DNA from: Seison nebaliae
Taxonomy: Eukaryota > Rotifera > Pararotatoria > Seisonacea > Seisonidae
DNA length: 24,929 nucleotides
Direction: 5' to 3'
Assembly (NCBI GenBank): GCA_023231475.1
Contig: JALJEE010000080.1
Location: 1-24,929 of the forward strand
In this document: piece by piece, positions 1 through 12,549 of the stretch
How positions within the stretch are numbered: the stretch's first letter is position 1
Layout of the letters: each line of letters starts with the position of its first letter
The notes under the pieces: model-generated
Databases searched by the model: none
Told to the model about the DNA's origin: nothing
Seen by the model: only the letters and a program-made list of their open reading frames with translations
Made by a program: the position numbers and the translations under genes

Positions 1-191
1 TGGTCAATTATTTATTATCAATCATATTTTAAATTTTAGGATTCAAAATTATTTTAATAAATTATTTATAAGAACTTTTTTAATATTTTAATAATACTGT
101 TGTAGTTAGATGTAAATCGGACAGATATATATATATATATAGTTCAACTCTTCCAGTTCCAACGTATACACAATGTGAGAGCTTCTCGTAG
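1..191. other. AT-rich flank, no gene seen
   Basis: This AT-rich stretch at the window edge contains an (AT)n run at 125-141 and no supported exon. It lies beyond the predicted 3' end of the minus-strand receptor gene. Confidence 0.5.
125..141. repeat. (AT)n microsatellite
   Basis: Uninterrupted alternating A and T for 17 bases. Confidence 0.9.
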
Positions 192-419
192 CCTCTCCAG
201 TTTTTTTGCAAGTATTACTCAATTAATTATCCTCTTTCACTTGAGGATGCGCTATTGTTGCCGTCAAACTTCAACATTTCCTCCTATGTTCCTGATTCTC
301 TCAAAAATTACATAGAAACTGGGAGGAGTTTGTTCCTTAATAACTCTTTTAAGGATTTATCTTTATTTCTTTATAATTTACCCGGAGGGATTTGGTCTAA
401 TAATAAAAAAAAAAAATAA
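192..419 (+). other. possible terminal exon or coding relic, unidentified
   Basis: The frame opens after a TAG at 189-191 and runs 75 codons to TAA at 417-419, without a useful ATG at its start. A pyrimidine-rich CCTCTCCAG at 192-200 could be a 3' splice site, giving an exon from 201. The translation looks protein-like, with segments such as SLEDALLLPSNFNISSYVPD and LKNYIETGRSLF, and it is richer in C and G than its surroundings. I do not recognise the family. The frame ends in a run of A (405-416), so a polyadenylated retrocopy or element fragment is an alternative to a genuine last exon of a plus-strand gene entering from the left. If it is a real gene, it converges on the receptor gene at 575. 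Confidence 0.25.
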
Positions 420-445
420 TAATTATATTATATGTATATGAGAAT

Positions 446-451
446 TTTATT
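446..451 (-). terminator. candidate poly(A) signal of the Turtle-like gene
   Basis: AATAAA on the minus strand lies about 124 nt downstream of the receptor stop codon at 575. A second AATAAA lies at 362-367. Cleavage position cannot be told from sequence alone. Confidence 0.4.
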
Positions 452-574
452 TGAAAGCAGATTACGAAAGAGATGACACAGAGTGGAAGGAAAGAAACCG
501 GATTAGTGGAAACGAATTGATGAAATGAAATTTTCTAAAGAAATAAATTAGGAATAAATAAAAAATGTTTAATT

Positions 575-3500
575 TTAAATGAGGACGCCTTCGGAATAAT
601 TCTCAGTGTTCTGTTGGAAGACATCGATCTCTGGAACTCCTTTCATATAATTATGAATGATATGTTTCATTGGATGATTATGATGAACATACATATCCTG
701 ATGTGTTTGTTGACATTCGTTCGATGACGATGTTGACGATGTTGCTGATGATGAGGAAGTTCTGGTAGTTTTCGATTCGACATCTTTACAACAAATACTC
801 GAATGAGTTAAAGAAAAAGTTTCATCTTGATCATCGTTGATAGATTCAGAGTTTTGTTGATACATGGCTTCCTTTTGAAATGTTTGATGATGAACGATAT
901 GATGATTACCTGGTTCTAATGAATTGTAATCGATGGGTATCGCTAAGTCTCTTGATTCGACGGTTTCCGTCAAGGAATACAGTTGAATATCATTTTTCAT
1001 TTTATATTCCTCTTCTGCCGTTATCGAACGTTGTGGAATGACATTCGTTCTCATATTATTCCTCAAAGAGATTAGAGGAGCTGATGATAATGCCGATGAA
1101 ATTACAGATGCGTCAGAATTCCTGGTTGAATGATCAGACATTTCCGTCGATGTCAATGCGTCATCATAATCATTAGCTGTATTTTTGAGATAATTCCGTC
1201 GAGTACTCCAGAAATATTGAGAGAATGGTTTCTCTTCGTTTAAATTTCTACTGAGAATTCTTCCACGAAACGGTTTGGTAGGTGGAACGCAAGATATCGA
1301 TCGATTTAAATTAATTGTTGTTGGATGATAAATTTTATTTTGTAAATGAAATTTCTTATTTTCTATGTTATTCGTTGGTTCTCGTTGAATTGTCATTTCT
1401 TCACTTTTCATATTTCTGTGATATAATCGAGCGAATTTATCATAACTCATCATTGGTGACGTATAGAGATCTCGATTTGGTTCTCGTGTCCAATCGGTGG
1501 ATGTTCCTCGTCCACTACTGTTACTACTCGGTTTAGTTTCGGAGAGGATTGTCGATGTCATATCAACATAATTAATACTTCGATTATCAAATGCACTTTT
1601 CAAATCTTTCTTTATTAAATTAATTTCTGTCAATTGATTATTCATTTTTATTCGTTCTCCTTTCATTGATGATAAATCGACGTTACCCGAATCGTTACTG
1701 GATGAATCATTTTGAATCGTCCAAATATTGGACGTATCCGTCACAATGTCTTTCTGTGACTTTATTAAAGACTCATCACAACGGAATGATGATGTTGGAC
1801 CGTATTTGGATAGAGTGCCTTGTCGAAATAATTGTCGTAAATGTTCCGCACTCTGAACGGTGACCGGATCGTTTACAGGTGATTCATTTCTCTTTTTTCT
1901 TTTCGAATCGTTACGTGGAAAATCAACAACATCTTCGTCGTCATCATCATCGTCATTATTATTATGATTTTTCCTTATCGATAATCTTCCTAATATCGTC
2001 TTGACACTTTTCAGCAATTCGATTGTCGACGATTTTTCCATTTCTCTTTTCCTTTCTGTTGTTGATAGTGTTGTTGGTGTTGGTGTGGAGGCGGGGGAGG
2101 TGGTTGTTGCTGTAAATGTTGAGAATTTCTTGAATCGTTTACCAAATAATTCTGATCTGTAAAGATTGGGAAAGTTATTAGAAGAGAAAGGAAGAATAAT
2201 TAGAAAAATAATCATTAGCAAAGAATCACAAAAGAACTGATAGAAGGAGAGACATTGGAAGCACATTAAGTTTATCATTTTTCTTTTCTCTGCCAAATTT
2301 TCAATGATAAGAGCAATAAAATAAAAAGAATAAGTTGGAGGCACAAGAGAAAATCACGAGAGGTCAATCACGAGAATTCGAGAGTTATTTCTCTACAATC
2401 ACATAATCGAGTTTTTTTTTTGAAATTTGAAAAGGACAATAATTACCATATACATTTGATGCATGAAATTGAACATTCTTTTCAGATGTAAAGTTATTGA
2501 ACGTCAAGCAATAATCATTGGGATTCGAAGACAAAGGAAAAGATGGGGATGGTGGTGCGTAGTAATCATCTTTTTCATGTGGTTTCAAAGCAACACCATG
2601 AGGATATGATGGCAAATATTCATTAACAAAATAATTACCGTTCAAATCATCATCATTATTAGGATGATGATGATCGATTAACGCAACATATTCATCGTTC
2701 ATGTTCGAGTCATAAATATCATCTAAATGGTTTGTGTGATTACTTCGACTACTGTTATAATCGAAACTCGATCTGTAACTATTACTACTCTCTTCACTTC
2801 TCGTATTGGTGAGAGAATGTGGACCGGCTTGTAATTGATAATCGAATTCATTGTTCGGTCTCATATCTATAATCATTTCATCTCGTAATCGTTCCGGATA
2901 TTCATCTTCTACTTCTGATAAATTTGTTATGGATAATGATGAATCGGTTTTCTTATTGATGAATTTATAAGAACACATTTCTGCCTCATTAAATGGTCGT
3001 GACTCGACCGTCCTCTTCTTGATTTTATACGTCGTAACAAATGGTTGTTTATTCTTATCAATCTCTTCCCGTTTCGGAATGACATGATCCTTTATCCTCC
3101 GATTACTCAATATATCATCAGTCAACTTTAAGCCACTACGTGATCTTTCTCCTTTTTTAATTGAAGAAGATTTCTGACGTTGATAATGATGTTGTGCTGA
3201 AGGAAATGCTGATGTTGCTTCAATTACTGACGCTGGCCTATTCGTTTCGTTCCCAAATAAACATCATTAGTTCCAAATAATTAATTTTTTTTTTCAAATA
3301 AAATTAGTCATTTTTAAAATTTTCCTTTTTAACAAATTAACATCACAAACAAGAAAATATCGTTTTTCTTCCAACAGAAATTGTTCGAATAAGAAGAAAA
3401 TGAGAAAAACTATTTCTTCGAAACAAATTCTCTTAAAAAAAACTTATTTGATTGAACAAGAACTTTTTAAAGAGGGAACGAAAAAGAGAATGGAGAGAAT

Positions 3501-6500
3501 GATGGAAAAAAGTGAAAGAATCGAAAAGAAGAATGTAACCTGAGTAAGCGACGCGGAAACGGTACGTATCCACTTAAATATTCATCGCTTCCTAAATTGT
3601 ATGAAAAGGTGAAGATGATGAAGGTGTAATAGAAAAGAGTATCGATTAAATGAGAACCTAATGACGACGGACTACGACGAATGTGTTTGGTGGAGCAGCA
3701 TGAACTCTTCTTCTCTAAATTTCTTTGTTTCTCTTTAGCAGCACGACGTTGATTTGAACGATGATGACGACTAATTGTATTCGTTCGACTCCGTCTCGCA
3801 CATTGTGCCAATGAGATGAGTACGAGAATGAGGAGGAATATACCTACAATAGAACCGAATACTATTCCCACCAATGTCGCACTTGTCAAATTTAATTTAT
3901 TAGTCGCCAATAAAGGCGATTGACTATACAATTGTTCCCGATATCGATCATAAGTATAATAAGATGGAAGTGATGCTTCTGATTCACCTGTCAAATTATT
4001 TCTCGCATAAACTACAAATTGATGAACTAAAATATCTTTCTTATCATCCATTTCATTCTCTCCATCGATATCCAAATTATTCAATAATTGATCAGCATTT
4101 GGAATACTGTAATTAGTCTCATCGCCAGGAATATCATCAGCGATCACTTTCCATTGAGGCATTTTCGTAACAGACGAACGTTTATTTCGAACATGTCCCG
4201 ACCGGATCGGTTGTAATTGAAGTAAATTCTCATTTTCCAAACGATAATTCAAATTTTGATGATTCGTCAATTTGCCCATATCGCTCAATGTCAATTCATC
4301 CATCAATTCATTGAATTTATGTCGAGAGATCTCTAAATTGTTCTGATAAATCGAAGCATCATCTTGTTGAGGTAATTGATGGTTTTGAGATGAGGTTTTA
4401 TTTGAGTTTTGGAGGAAGTTGAATGAAATTAATTTATGATCAATAAAACTGAAAGGATGATAATTCTCATATAAGATGGAATTTGTTGGAATCGACATTT
4501 TTATTCGAGTTGTTCGATGGACGATGGTATAACGATAAAAATTTAACATTTCTTTCAAAAAATTTTTTTTTATATCATCCACTGTTTTCTGGAACGGTGC
4601 TTTCCATGTGATGAATAATGTATTCATTGTTCGATTAAATGTAACTTCGAGGTCATGAGGTGCGATATTTGGTCGTTCATGTGGTTCTTTTGCATTCTTC
4701 GAATTAACGTCTAACGAGTGACGATCACCAGTTGTGGGATTTCCAGTTCTGACAATATAAACGGGAGAAAAACTACCTAATCCAAACGCATTCCTTGAAA
4801 CAATGGCCACTTCATATTCCGTATTCGGTTCCATATTTTCCAGACGGTAATTTAGAGATCGTGGTGGATCCACCGTAATCTCATTCCAACCGAGAGCATT
4901 ACGATACAATTCTTGATCGTTCAAAATTTTTGAATTTTTGAAATTAGTTTTATTTCTCAAATTCAAATTATCTTTCGATTGTTGATTGAGAATGGAATCC
5001 AATTTCCGTTTTTCAGATGTCACATAAGACATTTTACTACTGGAGAATTCTTTCGCTTTCTTATGCCAGATAATGTAGTGTTGGGGAAGAATCGTTCCAC
5101 CATCATATCCCGGTAACCAACTGATATCGATCGATGTACTTTTCTGTTTGATAGAAATGTGATGTGGCGCCTGAGGTGTTGTCAATGCAACGAACACTTG
5201 AGTAATTTGTTTTATTTCAAAATATCCGTCATACACTAGACAGACATATGTTCCTGTATCCGTTTTCAATAACCGTTTGATGGTTAAATTCGACCAAATT
5301 ATTCCATTCTTTGTAACATTCGCTTCGATATAGGCGCCGTTATTCATTTCGATTAATTTCTTCCGATCAGCTGATAATCTCATCCATTGAATTCTCACTT
5401 GATGTAACCGTTCGTTATGGTCAGGTATCCAAGCGGAGCATGGAATAAATAATGATTCATCAGCCGCTTTCTGATAATATGGTTTTGGACTGATAATCCA
5501 TTTACTCGATTCTTTCACTTGTATCTTTAAGGGAGGTGATCGACGTGCTGCAAATCCAACTTTATTACTTGGTCGACATTGAAAATTTCCTTCGTCACGT
5601 CCCACCAAACAACCACCTCGAATATAAAGTGAACCGAATTTATCGACAAAATACAACGACGGATTATTATCATTCAAATAAATTCTCTGATATTCATCGA
5701 TCGATTGATTGACAATTAATCGATCGTTCTTCCACCATTTCTGATGAAGAAGTCTCGTCGGATTCGATTTGATCGGACATGGAATTACACACCAGATATT
5801 CGATATATTCGTCTCGTTCTCAGGAACTTTCCTAACGAAATAATTTTTTTTATGTTTCTCCCAGAAATATTTTGTTCCATGTCCAATTTGTTGGATGGAT
5901 ATTTGTGGTCGTTGTTTCCATTTTATGATTTTGGGATATGTTTCTTTCCAAATGAATTGATCGTCCAATTTATCGGAAATATGGTTTTGAGAGAAGAAAT
6001 AACCTTCTGGTCTTTCCGCCAGACTGAACACGGGCAAATGTTGAACATCGATATATGATTTGGAGATTCGTTCATATCGATTCATCATACAATTCCCTCC
6101 ATATATCAATTTGTCTTTACAAGAAGATGATTCGGTTGAATATTGTCCATTCTGCAATTTCCACATATTATCATTATCAGACATTTTTGGAATTTTCCTC
6201 ACACGACATTCATACCATCCACTGTCGAATGGCATGGTCGGTTGTTGAATGATTAGTGAACCATCAGAATAAGCCGTGACACGATTCGATTTTTTATTCG
6301 TTCGATCAATTTCAAATAAATTTTTATCATCTTTAAACCATTCGGTTCTTATCGAATATTTCGTTATCATATCAACACCAATAAGAATGTTTGATAGGAA
6401 TGCGTCGTCTTTCACTTGACATCGTAAACGGATTGGATTCGGTGCTGTCAATGTTTGATTTTTTAAAAAACTCTCTAAAATTATCGCATCATTGACGAAG

Positions 6501-7476
6501 ACAGTTGACGTAGAAGAAATATTCCCGAACGAATTACTTATTTCACAACGATAAATTCCAGCATCCTGATACTCTTTGACGGAACTGACTTCCAAATTAT
6601 TTTTAACATTAAATAAATTATTTGTAATTTTCTCGATGGAATGTGTTTTTAATTTCATTCCATCTTTATACCAGTTGATGGTGGGACGTGGTGATCCTTT
6701 CGCCGAACATTCGATAAACATTCGATGGCCATTTATTAGAATTAAACGATTGTTCGGTTTCACCATCCAAAACGGTGGGCCTTGTATATCGAGAAGTACT
6801 TGATAACTCATTGAGATGTTATTATTGAAATTGGTCGTGGTTTTTTCGTCGGAGACTAATAATTTACAAGAATAATAACCTCGATCGGAAGCTCTGATAT
6901 TTTTCATTCGTAAATCAGTGAAAATGTTCAAAAAACGGTTATCTCGTCTCAGCCATTCGGGCCAACGTCGTTGATTATGAGACGATTTTAATGACCAATC
7001 TCTTATTAGTTCAATATCAGGTTTTGATAAATTGACTTTATTCTGTAGTTTCGGTGTAACATAAATACCAAATTTACCCAAATTTGAAATTAGATGATTA
7101 TTTTTCGTATTCAGCTCGTCTTGTTTGTCCACACCACCACCCACCATATGTGCAGCTGATGTATGATTATAAATGACTCGATCGGTGTCATTTATTCGAC
7201 TTCGAAGTGGTAAAGGCAAAATTGGCTTTGTATTCGATTCGATATACTCGTTGAAAAACCACCGAACATATAAGGGTGAGACGGAATGTTCGGATGGAGC
7301 CGTGGTCGGGTAACGTCTGCCTAACTCGTCGAAATAATCGTAGACGGCTAAACAAGGAAGAGTGACATCGTCACCAACCGATGCTTTCGATGAGAAGACA
7401 TCGAATGTTGATCGGAGATTCGTATTCATTTCATTCAGCAATATTGGCAGATGTAGTTTGGAAGTTATTGTTGAAT
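575..7476 (-). CDS. tutl: Turtle/Borderless/IGSF9-family Ig-FN3 transmembrane receptor (5' exon missing)
   Basis: Exons in transcript order are 7476-3658, 3591-3540, 3237-2447 and 2151-575, and all junction phases agree. The ectodomain has a V-type Ig (about 7375-6800; cysteine at 7354, then DRGYYSC), Ig2 after GPPFW (to about 6490), Ig3 (to about 6180), a linker insert, Ig4 (about 5880-5530), Ig5 (about 5520-5190), FN3-1 beginning TTPQAPHH and carrying SWLPGYDGG, and FN3-2 with a long Asn/Gln-rich insert. A hydrophobic span (IVFGSIVGIFLLILVLISLA) lies near 3880-3805. The five-Ig, two-FN3 order and the xPxAP...SWxPGYxGG signature are typical of Turtle/IGSF9. In flies and vertebrates this family acts in neurite branching, synapse formation and self-avoidance by homophilic adhesion. 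The tail of about 800 residues is Ser/Asn-rich with an acidic run and ends GVLI. The phase-1 acceptor at 7477 (TTCTCATTTAG) requires an upstream exon with the signal peptide, which I could not locate. Turtle versus Borderless is not resolved. Confidence 0.82.
3592..3657 (-). other. 66-nt in-frame intron inside the receptor tail
   Basis: The donor TTAG|GTTCTC at 3657 and the pyrimidine-rich acceptor ending CAATTTAG at 3592 remove exactly 22 codons without a stop. Spliced, the tail reads SPSSLGSDEYLSGY across the junction, which is smooth and hydrophilic. Unspliced, it gains a hydrophobic 22-residue stretch (HLIDTLFYYTFIIFTFSY core). The coding-strand pyrimidine richness favours an intron. Confidence 0.65.
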
Positions 7477-10400
7477 CTAAATGAGAAGAAAAAGGAAGAG
7501 AATATGGAGGAATGTGTGGTATGGCGGAATAAGAAATGACATGGGATGATAATGAATAGAAAGAAAACGGAAAAAAGAAGAAAGAAAACGAATTATCAGC
7601 GGATGTCGGCAAAATACAATTCATTTAGATATCTATTGTTGTTTATTTATTCATTCCATCATCAAAAGAAGATATTCTATTAATGTTAATCCATAGTCTG
7701 GTCATCATACTTATGATGATCATTTTCTCTCATTACCAATCTGATAACGGCTCTGTCTATCCCCCATCTTCTCCTCTCCAAATTAATTCGACGTTTATTC
7801 TCTTAATGATAAGCCAGAAATAATTCTCAGAAAATTAAAAACGATCAATCTTGATTTCAAACAAATCGATCACAGTGATTTGAAACAGGACAAATCGGAT
7901 AAACTTCAAATCAATCTTCTTAAACATCCTACTCTTCTCCTCCACCATTTATCGACAATGGATAGTCGAGATAATTATCATTAAACTGGTTTATCGGAAA
8001 GATTCGGAGAGAAAACCGTTTTTTGAATATTTTTCCAATTGTCCATTCGGATACGTTTGTCCACAAAACCGACAAATTAGTATGGAGAAGTTAATATAAT
8101 AATCGTCATTACTGAAATCATCGAAAGGAATATTAAGTAGTCGATATTTTTCTGTAACATTTGAATAATCTCTAATGTCTCTAATGAAATTAATCTGAAG
8201 TGTTTCTCCCGCAGATATAACGAATCGATTTAAATGCTAATGAACCAACTTCTCTTTTACCAATTCTCTTAGGCTACTACATGTTCCTTCAATATTTTAC
8301 TTCAAACAACTTCCACTCGACGACTGGTGGTGAGTGAAGAGAAGTCAATTCCCAATCCTAAACGAATTAATTCAGCTTTATATTCTTTTCTCCTCTGTTT
8401 TGAGGTAAAAATAACATTCGTTCAACGTATGTCTTCAGAATGAACCTAATGAAAAGTTTACTGACCACAACATTTTGATGATCTATGATTTCTTTTTTGA
8501 TCTGATTACTCCTTTCATCATTCAACCATTCTTAATAGGAATGTTATGGAGATATTTATTAAAAAATAACAAGAACATAAATGTGAAGCACATCGATATC
8601 CAGGTAACTTTCGAAAATCATTTGATGTTAAATGGACATTTAACTAACACGTATCTTTCGTTGAGGAAAGAATGTAAAAAATAATTTTTGTTTTCAATGA
8701 AAAATTTTTGTTGTTGCCATTGGAAAGAATGAACACGAAACTCAACTTACTAACTGGTTAGAATTGATATAAATTACGAATTAATTACATTTTTACAAAT
8801 TCCTCTATTTCGATAATTTTACTTAATCGATATTTTAGCGAAAACAAATTGATTTGTCAATAACTTTCTATTTAGAATTGCAGAATTTTTTATAGAATTC
8901 AAATTTGTCCGTTTTATCAATCTCTCCCGATCGGAGATCGTATGAAGAAATAAATGGGAGTGGAAATTATTAAGCACATCCAATATAAATGGGACAATCA
9001 ACGTTCCCTTAGACAAGCAGAATATTGACGATGAGATGTCGAAACAGTTTATCAGTGACGGGTCGTTCCTCCAATCTCGGATGTGATGAGAGAAGTTGTG
9101 AGGAGTTGATGATTGATCGACGAAACATGAGATGAAGCCATTAAAACTGTTCAACATTAATCTGTGACTCTGCGGTCCATGGGCAAAAAGTTGATGAGAA
9201 ATAAGTAAAGATAAATTTAAAGATAATTTTTTGAAAAGCGACAAATCAGTTTAACGAAGAAACTTTTGGGAATAAACGACGAAATTTTTTAAACTAATGA
9301 CATAAACGAGATAAGTACAACTTTCCTTCTCTTACGAGGGCGACCATAAGGAATATGTCAGATTATTCTCCTAATTCATAAAAAAGAAGCGAGGCGATAC
9401 GACCGAATTAATTTCAATTTCCTTGTGAATTCAGTTCGCTTCACCGAATTCTGCTTCGAAGAAAAATTCTTGAGGATTTCCTCCGTTTTCTTTTCTTTCA
9501 CACGTTTCAACCATTTTTTTTTTGGAGGAGAACATGGATAATTCAACATTCATCTTCCACATTACATGTGGCTGACAGAAAAGATAAATGTGTAGACAGA
9601 TAAATTGTGAGAAAATCGATGTATAACCAACATTCGTCAAATCATAATTTATGGTACAATTTTCCAGTTATTCTCCATATCAGTTCTCACAAGAAGAATA
9701 GGTCAGCTTAACGATAGTTTATCCGATTCTACTTTCCCTCATATTTTTTCGTTGTTTTTTTAACGCATGATAAAGTCGTTCGACATAAATCAAATTCATG
9801 AGAGAATGAAAGATTCGTGATTCTTCTTGGATTTAGCTGATGAAAATATTCCAACTACATCTGTTTACTTCTCAACATAACCATTCACTAAAAATTTATC
9901 ATTATTCTCTCTCGTAGTGGGAGGACGAGGAGGAGGAGAAACCTTGGTTCGATGCGTCTATTAATCCCAAACCGTTTTTTTTTTCGCAAAATATTGACGG
10001 AAATGAAGACTATTCTTTATTACTCATTAAATATAGTCATCGAAGAAATTTTTAAATTATCGAGTTTTCAATTAAATCGAATACTAAAATTTTGTTGAAC
10101 TTTACTTTGGGAGAGAAATCAGTTTGTGATGAGAAAGAAAACAGGATAATTGGATATTAGACGTTATCGATCGTTCCGTTGATTAAAATGGATCGATTTA
10201 GTTAAAAGTAATTGAACTGGAGAAGATGTGAGAACTAATATTTTGTTGAACGGATTAAACATCTCCGACTATACATTGAGTTAAAATGGAGAATTTATTT
10301 GTTATTTTCCCCGTCGAACGTACGAAATAAATGTAAAGGTAATCTTTTATGGTGTTATGAAGTTCATAGTTTGAAAAAGAATTAGTAATCGTGTAATCTG

Positions 10401-11149
10401 GAACGATGAAACTAATATTCATTTCAACCTTCTTTTATTCTTCTGGTATACGTGACGAAAAATGGGGGAAATAACATCGGTGAACACACCTCCTCATGTG
10501 AATGTTCATTTCAAATTAATCTGATCCTTTTATGAGATTTGACTCATTCAATTTCCTCACTAACCTTCTTCTTCTTTTTGCGACGATGGTTAATCTCGTT
10601 ATTGATTATTGTAATGGAGAATTAAATCGTTCTACTTCACACTTAAACTTTCTTCTTGCGCAATTAAGATTACTGGATTAACCAATAATGGCATTCGGCA
10701 GGAACAAATAATTCTCTTTATACAGATAATTACATTTAACGAATGTCGAAAGAAATGAATGACTATGGGGAAACTCTACGAACCAAAAATGAGCAAGCGG
10801 AAATTACTTTTATTTTACCATATTTTTTTCTTTTGTAATCGTGGTGCAACATAACGAATACATAATTAGGAATTACATGATAATAACTCAATAATTGGCA
10901 ACACATAAATATTAATAATGAGCCAAGTTTGACAATTCCCTAATAATTTATAATTCCGAATTTACACTAACTGAAAATTCTCTAACTAAAATCGAAAACT
11001 ATCCCCAAAATGAAAATAGAAATTCTTAAAGAATTTTTGAAAAGAGGAAACTTCTCTTGGAAGAAGAAATGGAAAATGAAAGAAAATTAAGTATATCTCT
11101 CAGATTTGAAGTCGTCGACATCGTTTGATATTCCACTTAATGGATTCGG
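7477..11149. other. non-coding stretch, probable intron or upstream region of the receptor gene
   Basis: The first part (about 7477-7624 on the minus strand) is the pyrimidine-rich tract leading to the receptor acceptor. The remainder has no supported exon. A consensus plus-strand donor (GGTG|GTGAGT) lies near 8330 behind a short ATG-initiated frame at 8281, without partner exons. An open minus-strand frame of 141 codons (8819-9244) has no recognisable protein features. No tRNA or transposon was seen. Confidence 0.5.
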
Positions 11150-11311
11150 TTAGGCTTTTTCCACAGCCGCCAAAGCTGAACACTGCAAATGATTAGCATC
11201 TGATTGTACTTCATCAACACCATTTCTGACAACAATAAATAGTTGACATTTATAAGGAAGACATTTCATATACAGCTGCTACTCTTACCCAAATTTAATT
11301 ACACTTGACAT
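11150..11311 (-). CDS. small spliced ORF, 32 residues, unidentified (or 3' end of a larger gene)
   Basis: Exon a is 11311-11289 and begins at an ATG in a strong context (ACCGCCATG). It ends in a near-perfect donor, TTTGG|GTAAGAG. A 63-nt intron (11288-11226) ends TTGTTGTCAG. Exon b is 11225-11150 and ends with TAA. The joined frame is 33 codons, starting MSSVIKFGNGVDEVQ and ending LQCSALAAVEKA. Exon b is clearly richer in G and C than the DNA around it, with codons such as GCG, GCT, GTG and GCC. I do not recognise the product. There is no membrane segment and there is one cysteine. Reading upstream in the same frame is open for a further 17 codons to a TAA, with a possible acceptor (TCGACAG) at 11361-11367, so this may be only the last two exons of a longer gene. 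A good minus-strand donor (GATTGG|GTGAGT) at 12115 could end a 5' exon. It may be an independent gene nested in a receptor intron on the same strand. Confidence 0.4.
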
Positions 11312-12530
11312 GGCGGTCGGTACGGATATGAAATAATTGGAAATCGCTTTAACAACTGTCGATTAAGACGTTAATTTCAAATACATACTTAACATCAATC
11401 TAGTTCTATCGCTCCCATTAATTTCAACCACTACTACCACTAATTGAATCTCAGTAACTAAAAAATGTTAGGGAAGAACAATCGAAATGAAAGATTTGGA
11501 TGAGACCGATTCTTATTTGATTGAAAATAACTTCTATATTTTCTTTTCTGAAAGAAACATGAAAATCTGATTGGAATGAAAGTCAGAACAATATAAACAA
11601 TAGTTTGTTCTTTGAAAGAAAAAGTGTGAAAGAATTGCCTTCAAACGAAACTTTTCTTCTAATAGATGTCGATTCTTTCTTCTTCACATCTTCTTCGTTT
11701 TATTCTCAAATCCTTTTATTCTCCGATTAAATATTATTCACTGTGAGAGAATAACTTCTTTAAATGTTTTTCAATTCAAAAGTTACACAGAAATGAATAT
11801 TCGATTCTCTTCACTTAACCTCGTCAATTCTTTTTCGGGAGGGCAACTAAAGGAAGGGAGGGCGACAATATCGAGTGAGAGAAAGAAAACTGAAATTGAA
11901 CAATTTCATGTTTCTATCTCGAATGAAAATATTTTTTAAGGAAATATTTCTTTTCGTAAGGGAAAAGTTCGTCCGTGGCATGATTGAAATAGAAGGTCGT
12001 TTGACTTTAACTTAAACGGTTTCAAGCTCTCGGTCGGATTATTCATTGATTGTTAATGAGGTACAGCTGATAGGAAAGAGTGAAGCGACGGGGCCTAATG
12101 CGACAATTACTCACCCAATCCAACGGAAACGTCATACAATTCTCCGTTTTTTTAAGGGGGATAACGGAGGAAATGGATTGAAGGTTCTTGTTGAATTCTA
12201 GTTGAAAAAACTGATTGTGTTTATTAATGAAATTATGAAATGAAGTAAAAGAAAAATCCATATATCGATTTCAATCGGGATTGAAGAGAATATACGAGTA
12301 TATTTAAGAGTGATTATCGATCAATAACGTTATTTCTAACAATATCGTCGGCAAATCTAATTTGATTGTAAATGGATAATGCTTTTCTATCACCTAATTC
12401 TCATGATCAATCATTAGATGAATCCGAAATTTTTTATGAAACAAATAATATAAGAATAAAAAGGAGATAAAAGAAAATCCCAATTTTTCCCATTTTAGTA
12501 AGTACTAAAAACGTACACGACTAACTACTA

Positions 12531-12549
12531 CAACAACAACAACAACAAA
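12531..12549. repeat. (CAA)n microsatellite
   Basis: Six consecutive CAA units in non-coding DNA. Confidence 0.85.

Noticed and set aside
1315-1863. Plus-strand open frames opposite the receptor tail, and similar ones at 5744-6803
   Set aside because: Antisense shadows of the receptor exons, lacking any protein features.
7477-7624. In-frame N-terminal extension of the receptor from an ATG at 7624
   Set aside because: It is Phe/Ser-rich because the transcript strand is pyrimidine-rich, and it ends in a textbook acceptor (TTTTTCTTCTCATTTAG); more likely intron than signal peptide, although the hydrophobic run leaves some doubt.
8819-9244. 141-codon minus-strand open frame in the gene-poor region
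   Set aside because: Relatively GC-rich in places, but the translation shows no domain, no conserved-looking motif and no flanking splice signals; chance cannot be excluded in 11 kb of sequence.
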